A stretch of DNA of 64,000 nucleotides from Sisyra terminalis. Lineage: Eukaryota > Arthropoda > Insecta > Neuroptera > Sisyridae. Positions 1 to 11,156 of this stretch are shown in pieces; the first letter of the stretch is position 1, and each line of letters starts with the position of its first letter. The stretch spans positions 10,292,001-10,356,000 of the forward strand of contig OY292278.1 of assembly GCA_958496175.1 (NCBI GenBank), in the 5' to 3' direction. Both the position numbers and the translations under genes were made by a program. The notes below the pieces were generated by a model that had not been told where the DNA came from, made no database searches, and saw only the letters and a list, made by a program, of their open reading frames with translations.

Positions 1-1664
1 ATCTCTTGGTTGCAAACTCTTGGCAGACTTTTTGCCGTGTGCACCGTCAACTCTTGCAAAGCAAAAACTGATTAAAATTCAAGTCAAGTTTGTGATATCT
101 TTCCTTTTCGAAAATAAATTTACAAGCCATAGGGAAAGCTAACTGTGTATTCTGGTGATGATATTTTTTTTCTGTATACCTGAACTGATTTCATTGTATT
201 TATTACAGTATTGTAACCTTGTGGAACTTATCTAATAAAATATAATCTTTTAAGCTTTAAGTGAACATTGATCGTGACATAGACAAGAAAATTGAGATTG
301 AAATAATCCTTCTGCTTTGTTAATTTCATTTGTGGTAAACTGTATTTTGAAAAGACAAACGTATTTCTTAGTCTTCTTTAGTTAATCGACAACAACCAGA
401 AACTTATCAGTTAATAAAATTATATTATTCCCTACAATTTTCGACAGCATATTTAACAGAGGAAAAAGTTTGCCACTAACACAACAAATATTTGTTTTAA
501 ATCAACAAAAACTCAATTAATTTCCCGTTTTAAATATTCAAAAGGAAAATAAGAAATTGATTAAATATTTACCATGGCTGCATATTCTTTATACCATATC
601 TTTTTAATTAAAGTACATTTGAAAATCATATTTTCCAAGAGAGCATCTGGGATTTGTCAAGAGTTTTCTTTATAAATTTTTTTTTTCTAACGAGGTCACA
701 GATTGTTAACACAAACCAATACGATTTTTAACAACGACCATCTGGTCGTACATAAAACTTGGAAACTCAAGATTTTCACAGCCCCAAAGTATTATATTGT
801 CTGAATTATGTGACAAAAAAGCGTTAGTTATTGTATGGAAGTTGTCGAAAAAATCAGGGATGAACATTGGTTTAGTTCAGTAAAGTTTCGTCTCTTCTTA
901 ATCTATATCACGAAGTAATGGCGATAATAAATGCTTGAGAATGACAACAATGGGCTTTAGATTGCTTTCTCGAATGTATCTCGGATATCCGATTGTCGAA
1001 TATTTTTATGTTACGGCCACGATACTCTATGAAGAATCCTTTAAAACGGATATTTTCTTCTTAAGTTGGTGTACCACCCTTCAAAATTGATGCACATAAA
1101 ATATTAACTGTTGAAAAGGACTAGGGTGTCGTAACGATTAAAACATTTCCAATAAAAATTCAACCAATATTCAAAAGATTTGATTAATTTTTTTTTATTT
1201 AAAAAAAAATCAAGATTTTCTACTGATTTTACTTTGGTAAGGTTGACATTTTCATTACGATAATGGAGGGTTACTATGTGCATTATAATTTTAATATTTT
1301 AATGCATTTTAAGTGAACCGCAATAAATAATTTGAAAGGAAAATATTCACAGGCCGAAATTGTATAATTGAATTAGGAAAGGATGTATGTTAATACGAGT
1401 GCAGTAGTTTAAAATTTCTGCTAACAAAATTTTCATGTTTTTGCATTTATTATTCACAGTGCAAATATTAATTTTGTTTGCTGTTTCTATTTACATATAT
1501 GTGCACATCAAATCCTTAATTATCAATTAGTCTTTGTATAGTGAAAATTATTTTACTATTATTTTTGGTGAATAGTTCAGTCTGATGTTTTTTGCCACAT
1601 TTGAGATAAAGGGATTTGCTTTTTTTATGCATTATTTCCAAATCACAAATTATTATAGACCTTA
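1..1664. other. AT-rich unassigned DNA
   Basis: No gene, RNA or repeat boundary could be supported here. The stretch is AT-rich with scattered short A and T runs. The short open frame at its right edge lies mostly inside the neighbouring foldback element and is not a gene. Confidence 0.5.
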
Positions 1665-2632
1665 GAGTGGGCCAAAAAAATCAAATCTTTTTTTTTTTGG
1701 AAAAGTATAACAAAAATATTGTTCAAGGTGATAAAAAAAAATATCTGGTAAGGTTTGAGCCCTTAATATTAATATTAAGAGGTCTATCATCTTTAATTTC
1801 GATTTTTTATTTGTGCTTTCATTTTTGCATCAATGCTGTCAAACTATCAACGTAAAAAAATTTATCTGCACATATATTTATAGAAAATTAAATTCCCTAC
1901 AAAAAACAATTCAGTGAAAATTTTTGCCAGACACACTGTTTCCGAATAATCAAGCTTTAAACATTGATATAATTTTTAGAGAATTCTTCTTTATTTTGGA
2001 TTTTTGTAACTAACGAACAAATAAATATATAGAAATGAATAATATAGATTCTTAAAGAAAATTTAATGTTCTACAAAAAAGGTCTCGTAACGTTTTTACA
2101 TAGAATCGCTTTTTCAAAAGTTATTAACAATTAAAGTTGAAGGAAAAATTAAATTATTGTTATTTTCGTTGTTGAACCAATTTTGAAAGAGTGATTTTAT
2201 ATAAAAACGTTACCAGACCTTTTTTGTAGAACATTAAATTCCTTTCAAGAATTGATATTGTTCATTTCTATATATTTATTTGTTCGTTAGTTACAAAATT
2301 CCAAAATAAAAAAGATAAATCTAAAAATTATATAAATGTTTAAAGCATGATTTTTGGTAAACGGCATGTCTGGCAAAATTTTTCACAGAACGTTTTTTGT
2401 AGAGAATTGAATTTTCTTTAATTATATGTGCAGATGATTTTTTTTACTCTGATAGTTTGACAGCATTGACGCAAAAATGAAAGCACAAATAAAAAATCGA
2501 AATTAAAGATGATTGACCTATTAAAATTAATATTAAGGGCTCAAACCTTCCCGATATTTTTTTTTGTCATCTTGAACAATATTTTCAATATACTTTTCAG
2601 AAAAAAAAATAGTCAATTTTTTTGGCCCAGTC
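1665..2632. mobile_element. TA-flanked foldback element, family A, copy 1
   Basis: The two halves are inverted copies of each other over nearly the full 968 bp. The ends read GAGTGGGCCAAAAAAATC on the left and the complement of GACTGGGCCAAAAAAATT on the right, each bordered by TA, which fits a TA target duplication as in Tc1/mariner-type elements. Inside each arm is the block AGGTTTGAGCCCTTAATAT followed by TAATATTAAG, and the centre carries paired ACAAAAAAGGTCT / AGACCTTTTTTGT motifs. There is no transposase, so it is a non-autonomous element. A second copy lies at 16579-17519. The superfamily is inferred only from the TA flank. Confidence 0.8.
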
Positions 2633-5139
2633 TAATGCACTTATAGAGGTGCTTCAAACACCTGTTCGTAGATTGGGATTAAATAGTATTATAAATAGTA
2701 TAAATATAATTTAAACTTTTAATTAAATTAACACAGACAATAGGGCAATGATTTATACTAAACCAAAAAAAAATCTACCAGAAAACAGACCAGGATCTTT
2801 TTATTAATTTTTAATTGATATTTAAAGGTCGCTGCCGACATCTAATGTAAATTATAATTTATAACAATTTCAACACAATTTAATAGATACAAAAGATAAA
2901 AATTTATATTTACCTCTTCTTACTTAGGTAGAAAGAAAAGAAGAAAAAGCTAGATAAAATTAAATTTGCCTTATTTACATAAAGATAGTTTATTATATTC
3001 GACTATTAAAACAATAGGGACCTCATTCAGTTTTATTGATAAACTTGCATTAAATAACTTTCAAGTCGAAAAATTGCATAACTTTTGTGCTTAAGAAAAT
3101 CTTTAATTTTTTGCTTTTTGATTGCATTATATTACAAAGTTATTTTTCTAGGGCTATTTTCGTCCTTTTCTTCTTCAGTACCAAAATCATTCCCCTGCTT
3201 GTTTCAGTAGATGCACATTTACCAAATAAAGCTAAAGTAACCAGTTCTTCAGAAAGATACCAAAGATAATCCAAAGTCTTTTGTTTATGATGACTTTGGT
3301 CAAAATTTTTTTACGTTTTCTGATCTCTTTTAGTGTTTTAAATTTATCATGTATCAAGGAAATTTTTTTTCTCGGAACTGTATTGTAAATAATCTTAAAT
3401 ATTAGCGTAGTAGTTAAAAAAAATTTAAGATGTGTGGATAATTTTCTTTTTACTCTTTCCTTCACGACTCTAACGATAAACCTATCTTGAATTTATACAA
3501 TAAACCGTTGAAATAGTTTTAGACCTCACCTGTGAAGCAATGACTACAACAAAGCAAAAACTTTCTTAATTATTTGAAAGTTGACAAAAACTAATGACTT
3601 ATTAATTATAATATTTACGTTAATTTAAAGGCCAATCATTAAAGTTTGATTGAACCATTTAAAGTTTAATCAAAATGTCTTATCTTCTAAGCACTCTCAA
3701 ATATGAGCTTTAGAACGCTTTGTTTTCTTAAAATATTTCAAAACTTTTTTCATTAGCAAAAATGAAACTGTAAATAAAATACTAAAGTCCTTTTTCTGTA
3801 GACTCATTTTTGCTTTATCATCAAAACAAGTTCACATTTCTGAAATTCTAAAGTTCACCATAAACTATGTAAATAAAAGGCGATACGCATATGTTGTGCT
3901 TTTGCCCTTTATCCGTCGTACAATAACAACACAAAATTTTGATTCAAGAACGGGTTTTTGTTTAAAACTCAACAAAAGACACTACCTACATGTCTTGCAA
4001 AATTGACAAACTTATCATTAATAATTAAGTACACTGCAGTAATTCATGTTAAGCTCTCTAATACCCTGAAGTTAAATGCAAAAAAAAAGATATCCTCCTG
4101 CTGCAAAAAAAGCCGAGCACAAAAGCTGCATGTGGGAATACAAAAGACACAAAACAACGACGGAAAAAAAGAGGAAAAAGCTTAAGCAAGCTTTTGGATG
4201 GCATATTTAAACTCCAATTAATGAACATGTCATTTATATTAATCTAGCATATTTTTTGTGAGCACAACTATACATAATTCAAGAGAGCTTTTTAATGTAA
4301 AATACTTTCTTGAGATTGTATTTTTTTTCTCGCCGTATAATAAACATGAGAAAGATTGAAATGCAAGCAAAAACATCTTTTGCGTCGCATAAATGTAATC
4401 ATTGTAATCCGATCTAAAGTTGGAAAAGCTCACCGTATCTCTGTCATTTAAAGCTCAACTTTTATCCTGTTCCCACGTTTTTAAAGAAGAATAGAGAAAA
4501 ACGTTTATCATTTTTGTTGATATGTTTGTACGATTTGCAAATCTTCGTTGAAATGAGAGTACAGGATGTTTTGCTATTACGTTGAAGAAATTTTAGGGTG
4601 TTACTTTTTACCGAAACTCATGTATATTGTGACATAAGCATTTTATCTTCTAAAGCCATAAATACTTGCAGAATGATTAAATGCAGGCACGGAAATTTTT
4701 TTTAATTGTTAAACTTTGATTGATAAATAGTAAATATCTCAAATACAATTTTTTGGTAATAGTGGTTACAGTACAATTTAAGAGTTTTAGTATTACCCAG
4801 GTTACCAGTTCACTTAATTTTTAGGATTACAACAGGTAAAATAGGAATCCGGGAATTTCCAATTTCAATCTTTCAATGGTTGGTATTTTTAAAGGATTCA
4901 GTACAAAAGAATAAGCAAAGTTGAAAATTTATTTTCAAAGAAAAATGAAGAGGAATGGACAAAGTTAATAATTAAACACCAATGTTTAAATTTGAAAACA
5001 ATACTAAAATGTTTTATCGTTAAATAGAAATGAAAGTTTTTTCTCCAGCTTTCGTTGTTTTTAAGAAGACCTAAAAATATAAAAACTCAAAAAAAAAATC
5101 GTAAGTTATAACTTAGATATAGATATGAATGTTACCTAT
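2633..5139. other. AT-rich unassigned DNA
   Basis: No supported gene or repeat. Several open frames of 60-77 codons exist on both strands but have lysine-, phenylalanine- and isoleucine-rich composition expected from A/T runs, with no recognisable motif. Confidence 0.5.
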
Positions 5140-5203
5140 AAATAAGGAGACAATTCAGGTTGTTTAAGATTTTTTTTTAATTTAATATTTTAACTATTCA
5201 ATT

Positions 5204-5240
5204 AGCTACGTTTCGTTACGTATCGTAACTTCATCAGGCT
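5204..5240 (-). ncRNA. Hammerhead ribozyme-like motif 1
   Basis: Read on the minus strand: stem I strand AGC, core CTGATGA, stem II GTTACG-ATA-CGTAAC (6 perfect pairs after one A), core GAAAC, then GTA and GCT, which pairs back with AGC. Helix III is only AC/GU, the minimal form that in known Penelope-type hammerheads is thought to work as a dimer. Predicted cleavage is after GTA. Core and pairing are visible; activity is inference. Confidence 0.65.
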
Positions 5241-5305
5241 ACAAAAAAAAATACATACATTCTGTATGATTGACATATTTTGTAATTATTTTAATTTTTT
5301 ATAGA

Positions 5306-5342
5306 AGCCTGATGAAGTTACGATACGTAACGAAACGTAGCT
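5306..5342 (+). ncRNA. Hammerhead ribozyme-like motif 2
   Basis: The same 37-nt motif as at 5204-5240 but on the plus strand: AGC, CTGATGA, stem II GTTACG-ATA-CGTAAC, GAAAC, GTA, GCT. The two copies point away from each other, so a transcript crossing the whole foldback carries one ribozyme and its antisense and could lock the ribozyme in a long hairpin. Confidence 0.65.
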
Positions 5343-5412
5343 AATTGAATAGTAAAAATATTAAATTAAAAAAAATAAACGAACTTAAACAACCTGAATT
5401 GTCTTCTTATTT

Positions 5413-6349
5413 AAAAAAAAAAAAGCTGAAATCTGAATTTTATCATCTGTTACATATAAATTGATATTATCAATCGCAAAAAATTATACGAATCATCGCT
5501 ACTCATTTAGCTAAGATAGATAGGGTGGTTCGAAAAATTAGGTTGAAATAAAATTTATATAAATGACCATTTTTAAAAGAACTCAATAATTGGAAAATCA
5601 GGCAGCAAATAAGAACATGAACAACAGGTGGTTGAAATAGTTGAAACAAACATGAAGAAAAATATGATGATATTAATTTTAAAAGAAAATCAATGACAAA
5701 TAATGCAGAAGAAAATTGAGCTTTAAAATACTTTTATTTATTTCTAGGCTTTTCTTATACCTTTAGGTAAATGAAAATCTGTTGAGCTTCAAAGCTGTAA
5801 GTCTAAAAACCAAAATAGAAAACAATTAACTCAACTAAAACAACATAGTGATTTTACTCACTTTGAAAATGTGCCCCTTTAAAGGACTACGAAGAAATTA
5901 AGGTAAGTTTCACGAGGATAATACAAATAAGTACATTAGTGAAACCCAACTTAAATTATTTCATTCTCTGAACTAAAATTTTAGTATTTATCTTAGATAA
6001 TGCTTTGTAAATTCATATTAAATTTTCCTAAAATTGTCCCAAATTATTATGTAAACAAAAATATTTTTGGTGAGTTAAGGTTACGGAAAGTAAATCGATA
6101 TTATAAGCAATCGAATAGACATAAATTTTAAAGCAAAAATGAGAGTAACAAAAATTAATGAGCTTCTTAAAATAGACTAAGAAAAGAAACCTGACATATT
6201 TTTAAAGATTTCACTAATTGCCTGGTTAGATAAGAGGTAATCGAATTAGCTGGAAAAAAAGGTATTTAAATTAACTATAATTTCCAAATGACAACTTTAA
6301 AATTATATACTTTACAAAATCGAGTCTAAGAATACCATTTTATAACACC
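5413..6349. other. AT-rich unassigned DNA
   Basis: No supported gene, RNA or repeat was seen in this stretch. Confidence 0.45.
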
Positions 6350-6572
6350 ATAGGGGAATCTGGGGCGGAACGGGGTACCTAAGTTTTAATTACAGTTTAC
6401 GAGAGATTTAAAGAAACAATCTCATTGTTTTTTAATTTATATATTTATTTTAATCATTCTTTACAAATAAAAAAAGGTTTTAATGATTTAAATTAATAAT
6501 TGATATTAAAAATTTAAATTTCAAAAACAAATGGAAATTTACCATTGTGCCCCAGAGGGTGGGGCACAATAT
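6350..6572. repeat. GGGGC-ended repeat fragment with hairpin
   Basis: The left edge has TAGGGGAATCTGGGGCGGAA and GGGGTACC. The right edge has a hairpin in which GTGCCCC and GGGGCAC are separated by AGAGGGT (about 6546-6566). These G/C-rich blocks stand out from the AT-rich surroundings and resemble the ends of a small transposon. The right side abuts the foldback at 6575, which lacks its own left end there, so the two have probably interrupted each other. Confidence 0.4.
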
Positions 6573-6574
6573 TA

Positions 6575-7294
6575 GTTTGAGCCCTTAATATTAATTTTAA
6601 GTCCTCGACCAAGACGTGCAAAGATTTCCCATTGAAAATACACGGAAACTCTGAATTTTTATTTTTAAATTTCTAAATATCAGCGGCATTTCATGGGATC
6701 GCTTTTACCGAAGATGGTTTTTTCTCAGAATTAAACGCTCTACAAAAGTACCCATTGCGACAAAGTCGTAACTCACACCGGTGAGGTAGTACGGGCCACT
6801 GAACCTGATTTTTCCATAAAATTCAAGGCTTAATATCTCCTTTAATAATGATCTTCGCGATTTGGTCTACACGAACTTTTTTGTAGGAAATCAAATTCTC
6901 TACAAGTTTTTCATTTACAATTTTTCCGTAGCTCTTGTTATTTACGAGATAAATGCAAAAAAAACGCGAATTTTATGGAAAAATCAGGTTCAGTGGCCCG
7001 TACTACCTCACCGGTGTGAGTTACGACTTTGTCGCAATGGGCACTTTTGTAGAGCGTTTAATTCTGAGAAAAAACTATCTTCGATAAAAGCGATCCCATG
7101 AAATTCCGCTGACATATAGAAGTTTAAAAATAAAAAATCAGAGTATCCGTGTATTTTCAATGGGAAATCTTTACATGTCTTGGTCGAGGACTTAAAATTG
7201 ATATTAAGGGCTCAAACTTTCAGGGAATTTTTTTTTTTGGTATTTCTAACAAAATTTCACGATGGGACCAAAAATGTCAAAAAAAAAATCACCC
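6575..7294. mobile_element. TA-flanked foldback element, family B, left end missing
   Basis: Long inverted arms share GTTTGAGCCCTTAATATT, TAAGTCCTCGACCAAGAC and the block GGCCCGTACTACCTCACC. The right end runs through GATGGGACC and an A run to TCACCC followed by TA. The matching left terminus (about 80 bp, present in the copy at 52671-52991) is absent, so the element is left-truncated. The short open frames inside are translated arm sequence, not genes. The near-terminal GAGCCCTTAATATT module is shared with families A and C. Confidence 0.75.
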
Positions 7295-7994
7295 TAAATT
7301 CAATATATTTCCTAAAACCAACCCGAAGCAAAGTTGAACATTGATGCATCAATATTTTTAACAATAGGTTTACGTGAATGTCAAAACTGTTGCGGAAATC
7401 GTTTCAACAGGATGTCAAATACAAAATTCAAATTTCACTGTGAAATTGCAAGAAAATTGAATGCATTCTATCCAGAAATAGAAAAAGAAAAATACCAACC
7501 GCGTACGATTAAAAAATCAAATTGAAAACCAACTCCATCTCCCATTTATTAAACTGTCTTCATTTCTTACATACTCATCATAAAAATGTAACCTCGATAA
7601 TCTCATTTTTCCAGTTAATTTTCATCTCCGTAAAATAGTACAAGTAACCGACAACAACTAAAAAAAAACCGTGCATTTTCCGTTGCCGAGATTTCCAGCC
7701 AACGTTTCTTGTCACTGTATGAATAAAATAATTGAAAAGTCAATGAGCTTTTCCGTTTTACATCCATACCCATCGCAATTTTCAACTCATTTAAAAAATA
7801 CCGCATACTATTATTTTTTTTCTAAATCATTATAAAAAAAACTTTGCAGAAAAAGCTTCAAAACTCCACTAAAGCACAAATATAAAACGACATGTTTTAT
7901 GTGTGTAATTATTTTAATTTGTTCGTTATCATTATAATTATACAATAACAGTTGTGTTATAAGTTTTATTGATTGCATTCATATTTTATTACAA
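7295..7994. other. AT-rich unassigned DNA
   Basis: No gene or repeat could be supported. Short open frames of about 63 codons on both strands carry no recognisable motif. Confidence 0.45.
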
Positions 7995-8112
7995 CATATA
8001 CCACGCAGTGTCTAAGGGGTTAATTCAACACAGAGACATTTGCATAGCCCGAAGTTAAGCTCCGGGTGTTATACAAAGAGGACGGTGTTATCTCTATAGC
8101 GTGGATATATGA
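7995..8112 (+). ncRNA. 5S rRNA-like sequence (pseudogene or 5S-derived SINE head)
   Basis: About 118 nt, the usual 5S length, closed by a helix of 11-12 pairs between CATATACCACGC and GCGTGGATATATG. It contains CCCGAAGTTAAGC, closely matching the 5S segment CCGAAGTTAAGC, and starts with CAACATATACCACGC, resembling the insect 5S start. Two further hairpins are visible: GTGTCT with AGACAT, and AGAG with CTCT. The later 5S promoter region (GGATGGGTGACC) is degraded to GGACGGTGTTATC, and the AAGC-CGGG interval is shortened. It is not a normal 5S gene. A dead 5S copy, a SINE3-type head or an unrelated structured RNA are all possible; retention of the closing helix is notable. Confidence 0.45.
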
Positions 8113-8545
8113 CTATAGTCATGTATCACTAAAATTATATTTAACATTTATTATTCATGAAGTATTAGCACAGTGATATGCTGCGACTGATAGAATCCTT
8201 TGATGGTACTTAAAATTTAATTTGTTTCCAACTATACGGACGGGTTGGATACCTATTCCATTGAATGATAACATACCAAATATATTAACGAAAAACAGCG
8301 GTTATTGTAGCTTTTATCGTAGAAATGATATTTCACCAAATTATTAATTATGGAAAGCCCAAGTTTGATTACTAAAAGTGGTGCTTTGATTTAAACTTAT
8401 AGAAGAAAGTTTTATAAATGAGTTTTTATGTGATATTTCGCCCTTTTTTTAGCATTTTCCTATCCAAAAAAATCTTAAAGAAAATTTTTCTTTAACTTTT
8501 TACAACATATATTCCTGTTGGTGTCAGGATGACTTTATTTATTGC

Positions 8546-9930
8546 CCAAAGGATTTGCATAAAACAAATATAAGAAAACAATGATGTTTAATGATGCTTT
8601 ACTTCTTTAGAGCTTTTGCTATTTTTAAAGAAAAACATTGAAATTGTTGCTATATGAAAATATTTTGGAAAACTTTTGAGTACGAATAAATTATTGGTTA
8701 TTAATGGGAGAAAGATATTTGTATGCACTTATCCGAATCCGATCTCAAAATTAACTCAATGTTAAAACTATTATTTCTGCTACCAGGAAGGGTCACATTC
8801 TAAGAGGAAAAGTATTCACATTTGATGTTTTGGGAGCGAAATGGGAAATACCAAAAAAATACAAAAATTTACTGAAACAAGGAGTGGATTACCCTTATTT
8901 AAGGTAGTAGTCTGGTAACTTGGGTTCAAAAAATCGATTTTTTTTTTTACTTAATTTGAAAGTACAATGTCTTGAGAATATACTGTGAAAATTTCAGACA
9001 GAAATTCGAAATATTTCGGGAGTTATAACGAGTTTCGTAGAGCACCTCGGAGTCCAGGCATAGACGATTGACGTAAGTATAAGTTTACTTATGAAATTTT
9101 TTTGTTGAACATTAAACGCGTTTTTCTCAAAACATTGTTTTTCTGGTCAGCCCGGGTCCTAACTTTTTTTTCTACTGAACCGATTGCTTTCAAATTTTTA
9201 ACTACTACATACTTATAGTTCTCGTCGGTACTAACGAGAATTTTTTTCACCTCTAACTTTTTATTTTACAACCCTTTCTTTACTAAAATAAAAAAACTTT
9301 TTTTTTTCAAAGTCCGCCATTTTATTATTTACCCTTGAAATTTAACTTCAGTAGTTCCGACCACAATGACATGTCTATAGATTAAGAATAATCAAGAATA
9401 TTTGATTTTAGATAACATCAAGAGCCAAAATCATCCGAGCCACCCACGTGCATTTTTTTTGAAATTCCAAATTCGAGTGACAATAATAATAGTAATAAAC
9501 TATTAAATTTTTTCAAAGAATTTTTTTTTTATATTTTCAAAATGTAAATAAAAATACTAAATATTCAAGATAATTCATTTTTATTTTCCTATAAAAAACC
9601 ACCCTCCAAAGAAGTCATGAAAATAGGCATAAGTTACCAGACTACTACCTTAAATCTTCCCAGGAATAAATGACATTGGAGGGAAGAATTCGACCTCCCG
9701 GACCACTAAACCTACCGCCAGGTAGATTACAAATTTAAAAAAAAATCTGCTTACTGTAAAACACGTTTTTTCAATTTTCTGCTTAAGAAAACTATTGGAT
9801 ACATTTCCGTAATTCCGAAATAGTTTGATACGTCACTGATTTAAAGTAACATTATTTAAATTTTTTGACTAATTTAATAAGCGACGATTTTCCTGAAACT
9901 GTTTTTCGAGGTTATTTTTTTAACTACAAA
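8546..9930. repeat. Tandem segmental duplication, copy A
   Basis: Matches copy B (9931-11362) throughout apart from insertions. Shared landmarks are GGAAAACTTTTGAGTACGAA, ATCCGAATCCGATCTC, CTACCAGGAAGGGTCACATT and TTTGATACGTCACTGATTT. Copy A is interrupted by the TTAA-flanked element at 8903-9649. Both copies end near ACTACAAAGGT, which fits a head-to-tail duplication of about 640 bp. Confidence 0.8.
8903..9649. mobile_element. TTAA-flanked MITE 1
   Basis: Perfect terminal inverted repeats GGTAGTAGTCTGGTAACTT and complement, flanked on both sides by TTAA (8899-8902, 9650-9653). A TTAA target duplication is typical of piggyBac and Kolobok superfamilies; which one cannot be decided without a transposase. 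The paralogous copy B at about 10261-10284 lacks the insertion and keeps a slightly mutated empty site, proving that this is an insertion. An internal AAACGCGTTTTTCTCAAAAC is shared, inverted, with the TTAA element at 42754-43405. Confidence 0.85.
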
Positions 9931-10572
9931 GGTTTATACAAATATAAGAAAGCAATTATTTTTAATGATGTATTACTGATTTAAAGCTTTCGCTATTTTT
10001 AAAGAAAAAAATTGAAATTGTTACTTTATGAAAATATTTTGGAAAACTTTTGAGTACGAATAAATTATCGGTTGTTAATAGGCGAAAGATATTTGCATTC
10101 ACTTATCCGAATCCGATCTCAAAATTAACTCAATTTTAAAACTATTATTTCTGCTACCAGGAAGGGTCACATTCTGAGAGGAAAAGTATTCACGTTTGAT
10201 GTTTTGGGAGCGAAACGGGAAATATCAAGAAAATACAAAGATTTACTGAGACGAGGGAGGATTACCCTTATTATAATCTTCCCAGGGATAAATAACAATC
10301 TTCCCATTCGACCACCCGGAACACTACCTGCCGACCGGTAGAATACAAATTTAAAAAAAAATCTGCTTATTGTAAAACACGTTTTTTCAATTTTCTGCTT
10401 AAAAAAACTATTGGAGACATTTCGTAATTCCGAAATAGTTTGATACGTCACTGATTTTAGGTAGCTTTATTTAAATTTCCATTCTTTCAGATCTAAATCG
10501 ATGTATAATGTGAAGAATATATCAGGATGTGGTAGACCAAATAAATTAGCAGTGTTTTACATCATTTATTTC

Positions 10573-10618
10573 AATTGCAACGTTTCGTTGGTGTTATCCC
10601 AACTTCATCAGGCAACTT
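10573..10618 (-). ncRNA. Hammerhead ribozyme-like motif 3 (best match)
   Basis: Read on the minus strand: stem I AAGTTGC, core CTGATGA, stem II GTTGG-GATAACA-CCAAC, core GAAAC, GTT as cleavage triplet, then GCAATT, which pairs with AGTTGC over six base pairs. Stems I and II both differ from motifs 1 and 2 yet still pair, which is compensatory evidence for a functional RNA rather than a copied string. Helix III is again the minimal AC/GU. Confidence 0.7.
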
Positions 10619-10746
10619 GTAAATATTAGATAAAAATACATTGTCCTATGATTTAAAACAAATTCATATGCCAAACTTGTTGGTGAAACACAACGGAATT
10701 AAAATAAAGTATTGGTATGTCAATTATCAGTAGCTATAATTAAAAC

Positions 10747-11156
10747 ATTAATGGTTCTTATTTTCTGGATACTTTTTAATATTTAATGTTTTTAATGAAT
10801 TTTTTTACAACGTTTCGCCACTTTCGCAGCTTCTTCAGGTACTACAAACAGACAGTAACAATATTACATAATTAATACAATAAATACACTTAAACACAAA
10901 ATACACTTAATAAAATACCTCAATTACCAACATCAAATTTTTAAATCCATGTAAAATAATCTTTCTCGTAATAATTCAATAAAATGTAAAATAAATAACA
11001 TTATAACAAATTTACATTATATTTTTTTATATAAAAATAAACAACCTCCACAGAGTCTCTCGATCTCAGGTCGATAAAAAGTGGCGAAACGTTGTACAAA
11101 AAATTTAATAAAAACATCAAATATTAAAAAGTATCCAGAAAATAAGAATCATTAAT
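10747..11156. mobile_element. Foldback with hammerhead-like arm ends
   Basis: Arms of about 75 bp, running from ATTAATGGTTCTTATTTTCT inward to AACGTTTCGCCACTTT and its complement at 11083-11098. The left arm continues into a full hammerhead-like core, while the right arm stops within GTGGCGAAACGTTG, so the right ribozyme lacks its CTGATGA part. The interior is AT-rich with no open frame. Confidence 0.65.
10806..10842 (-). ncRNA. Hammerhead ribozyme-like motif 4 (core substituted)
   Basis: Minus strand: TAC, CTGAAGA (canonical core would be CTGATGA), stem II GCTGC-GAAA-GTGGC with G-U pairs, GAAAC, GTT, then GTA, pairing with TAC. The single T-to-A change in the catalytic core probably abolishes or weakens cleavage. 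The same CTGAAGA variant occurs in both inner motifs at 49.5-49.7 kb, so it may mark a subfamily. Confidence 0.5.

Larger units (their letters stand above)
5140..5412. mobile_element. Foldback with paired hammerhead motifs
   Basis: An inverted repeat whose arms of about 100 bp begin with GACAATTCAGGTTG and converge on a spacer of about 65 bp. Each arm contains one hammerhead-ribozyme-like core (5204-5240 minus, 5306-5342 plus). The same arm sequence bounds the longer element at 48845-49940, so this looks like a short or internally deleted relative. No reverse transcriptase is present. Hammerheads of this minimal form are known from Penelope-like elements; assignment to that class is inference. 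Confidence 0.7.

Noticed and set aside
7149..7337. Protein shared between 7.1 kb and 52.8 kb
   Set aside because: Both open frames are translated arms of family B foldback elements.
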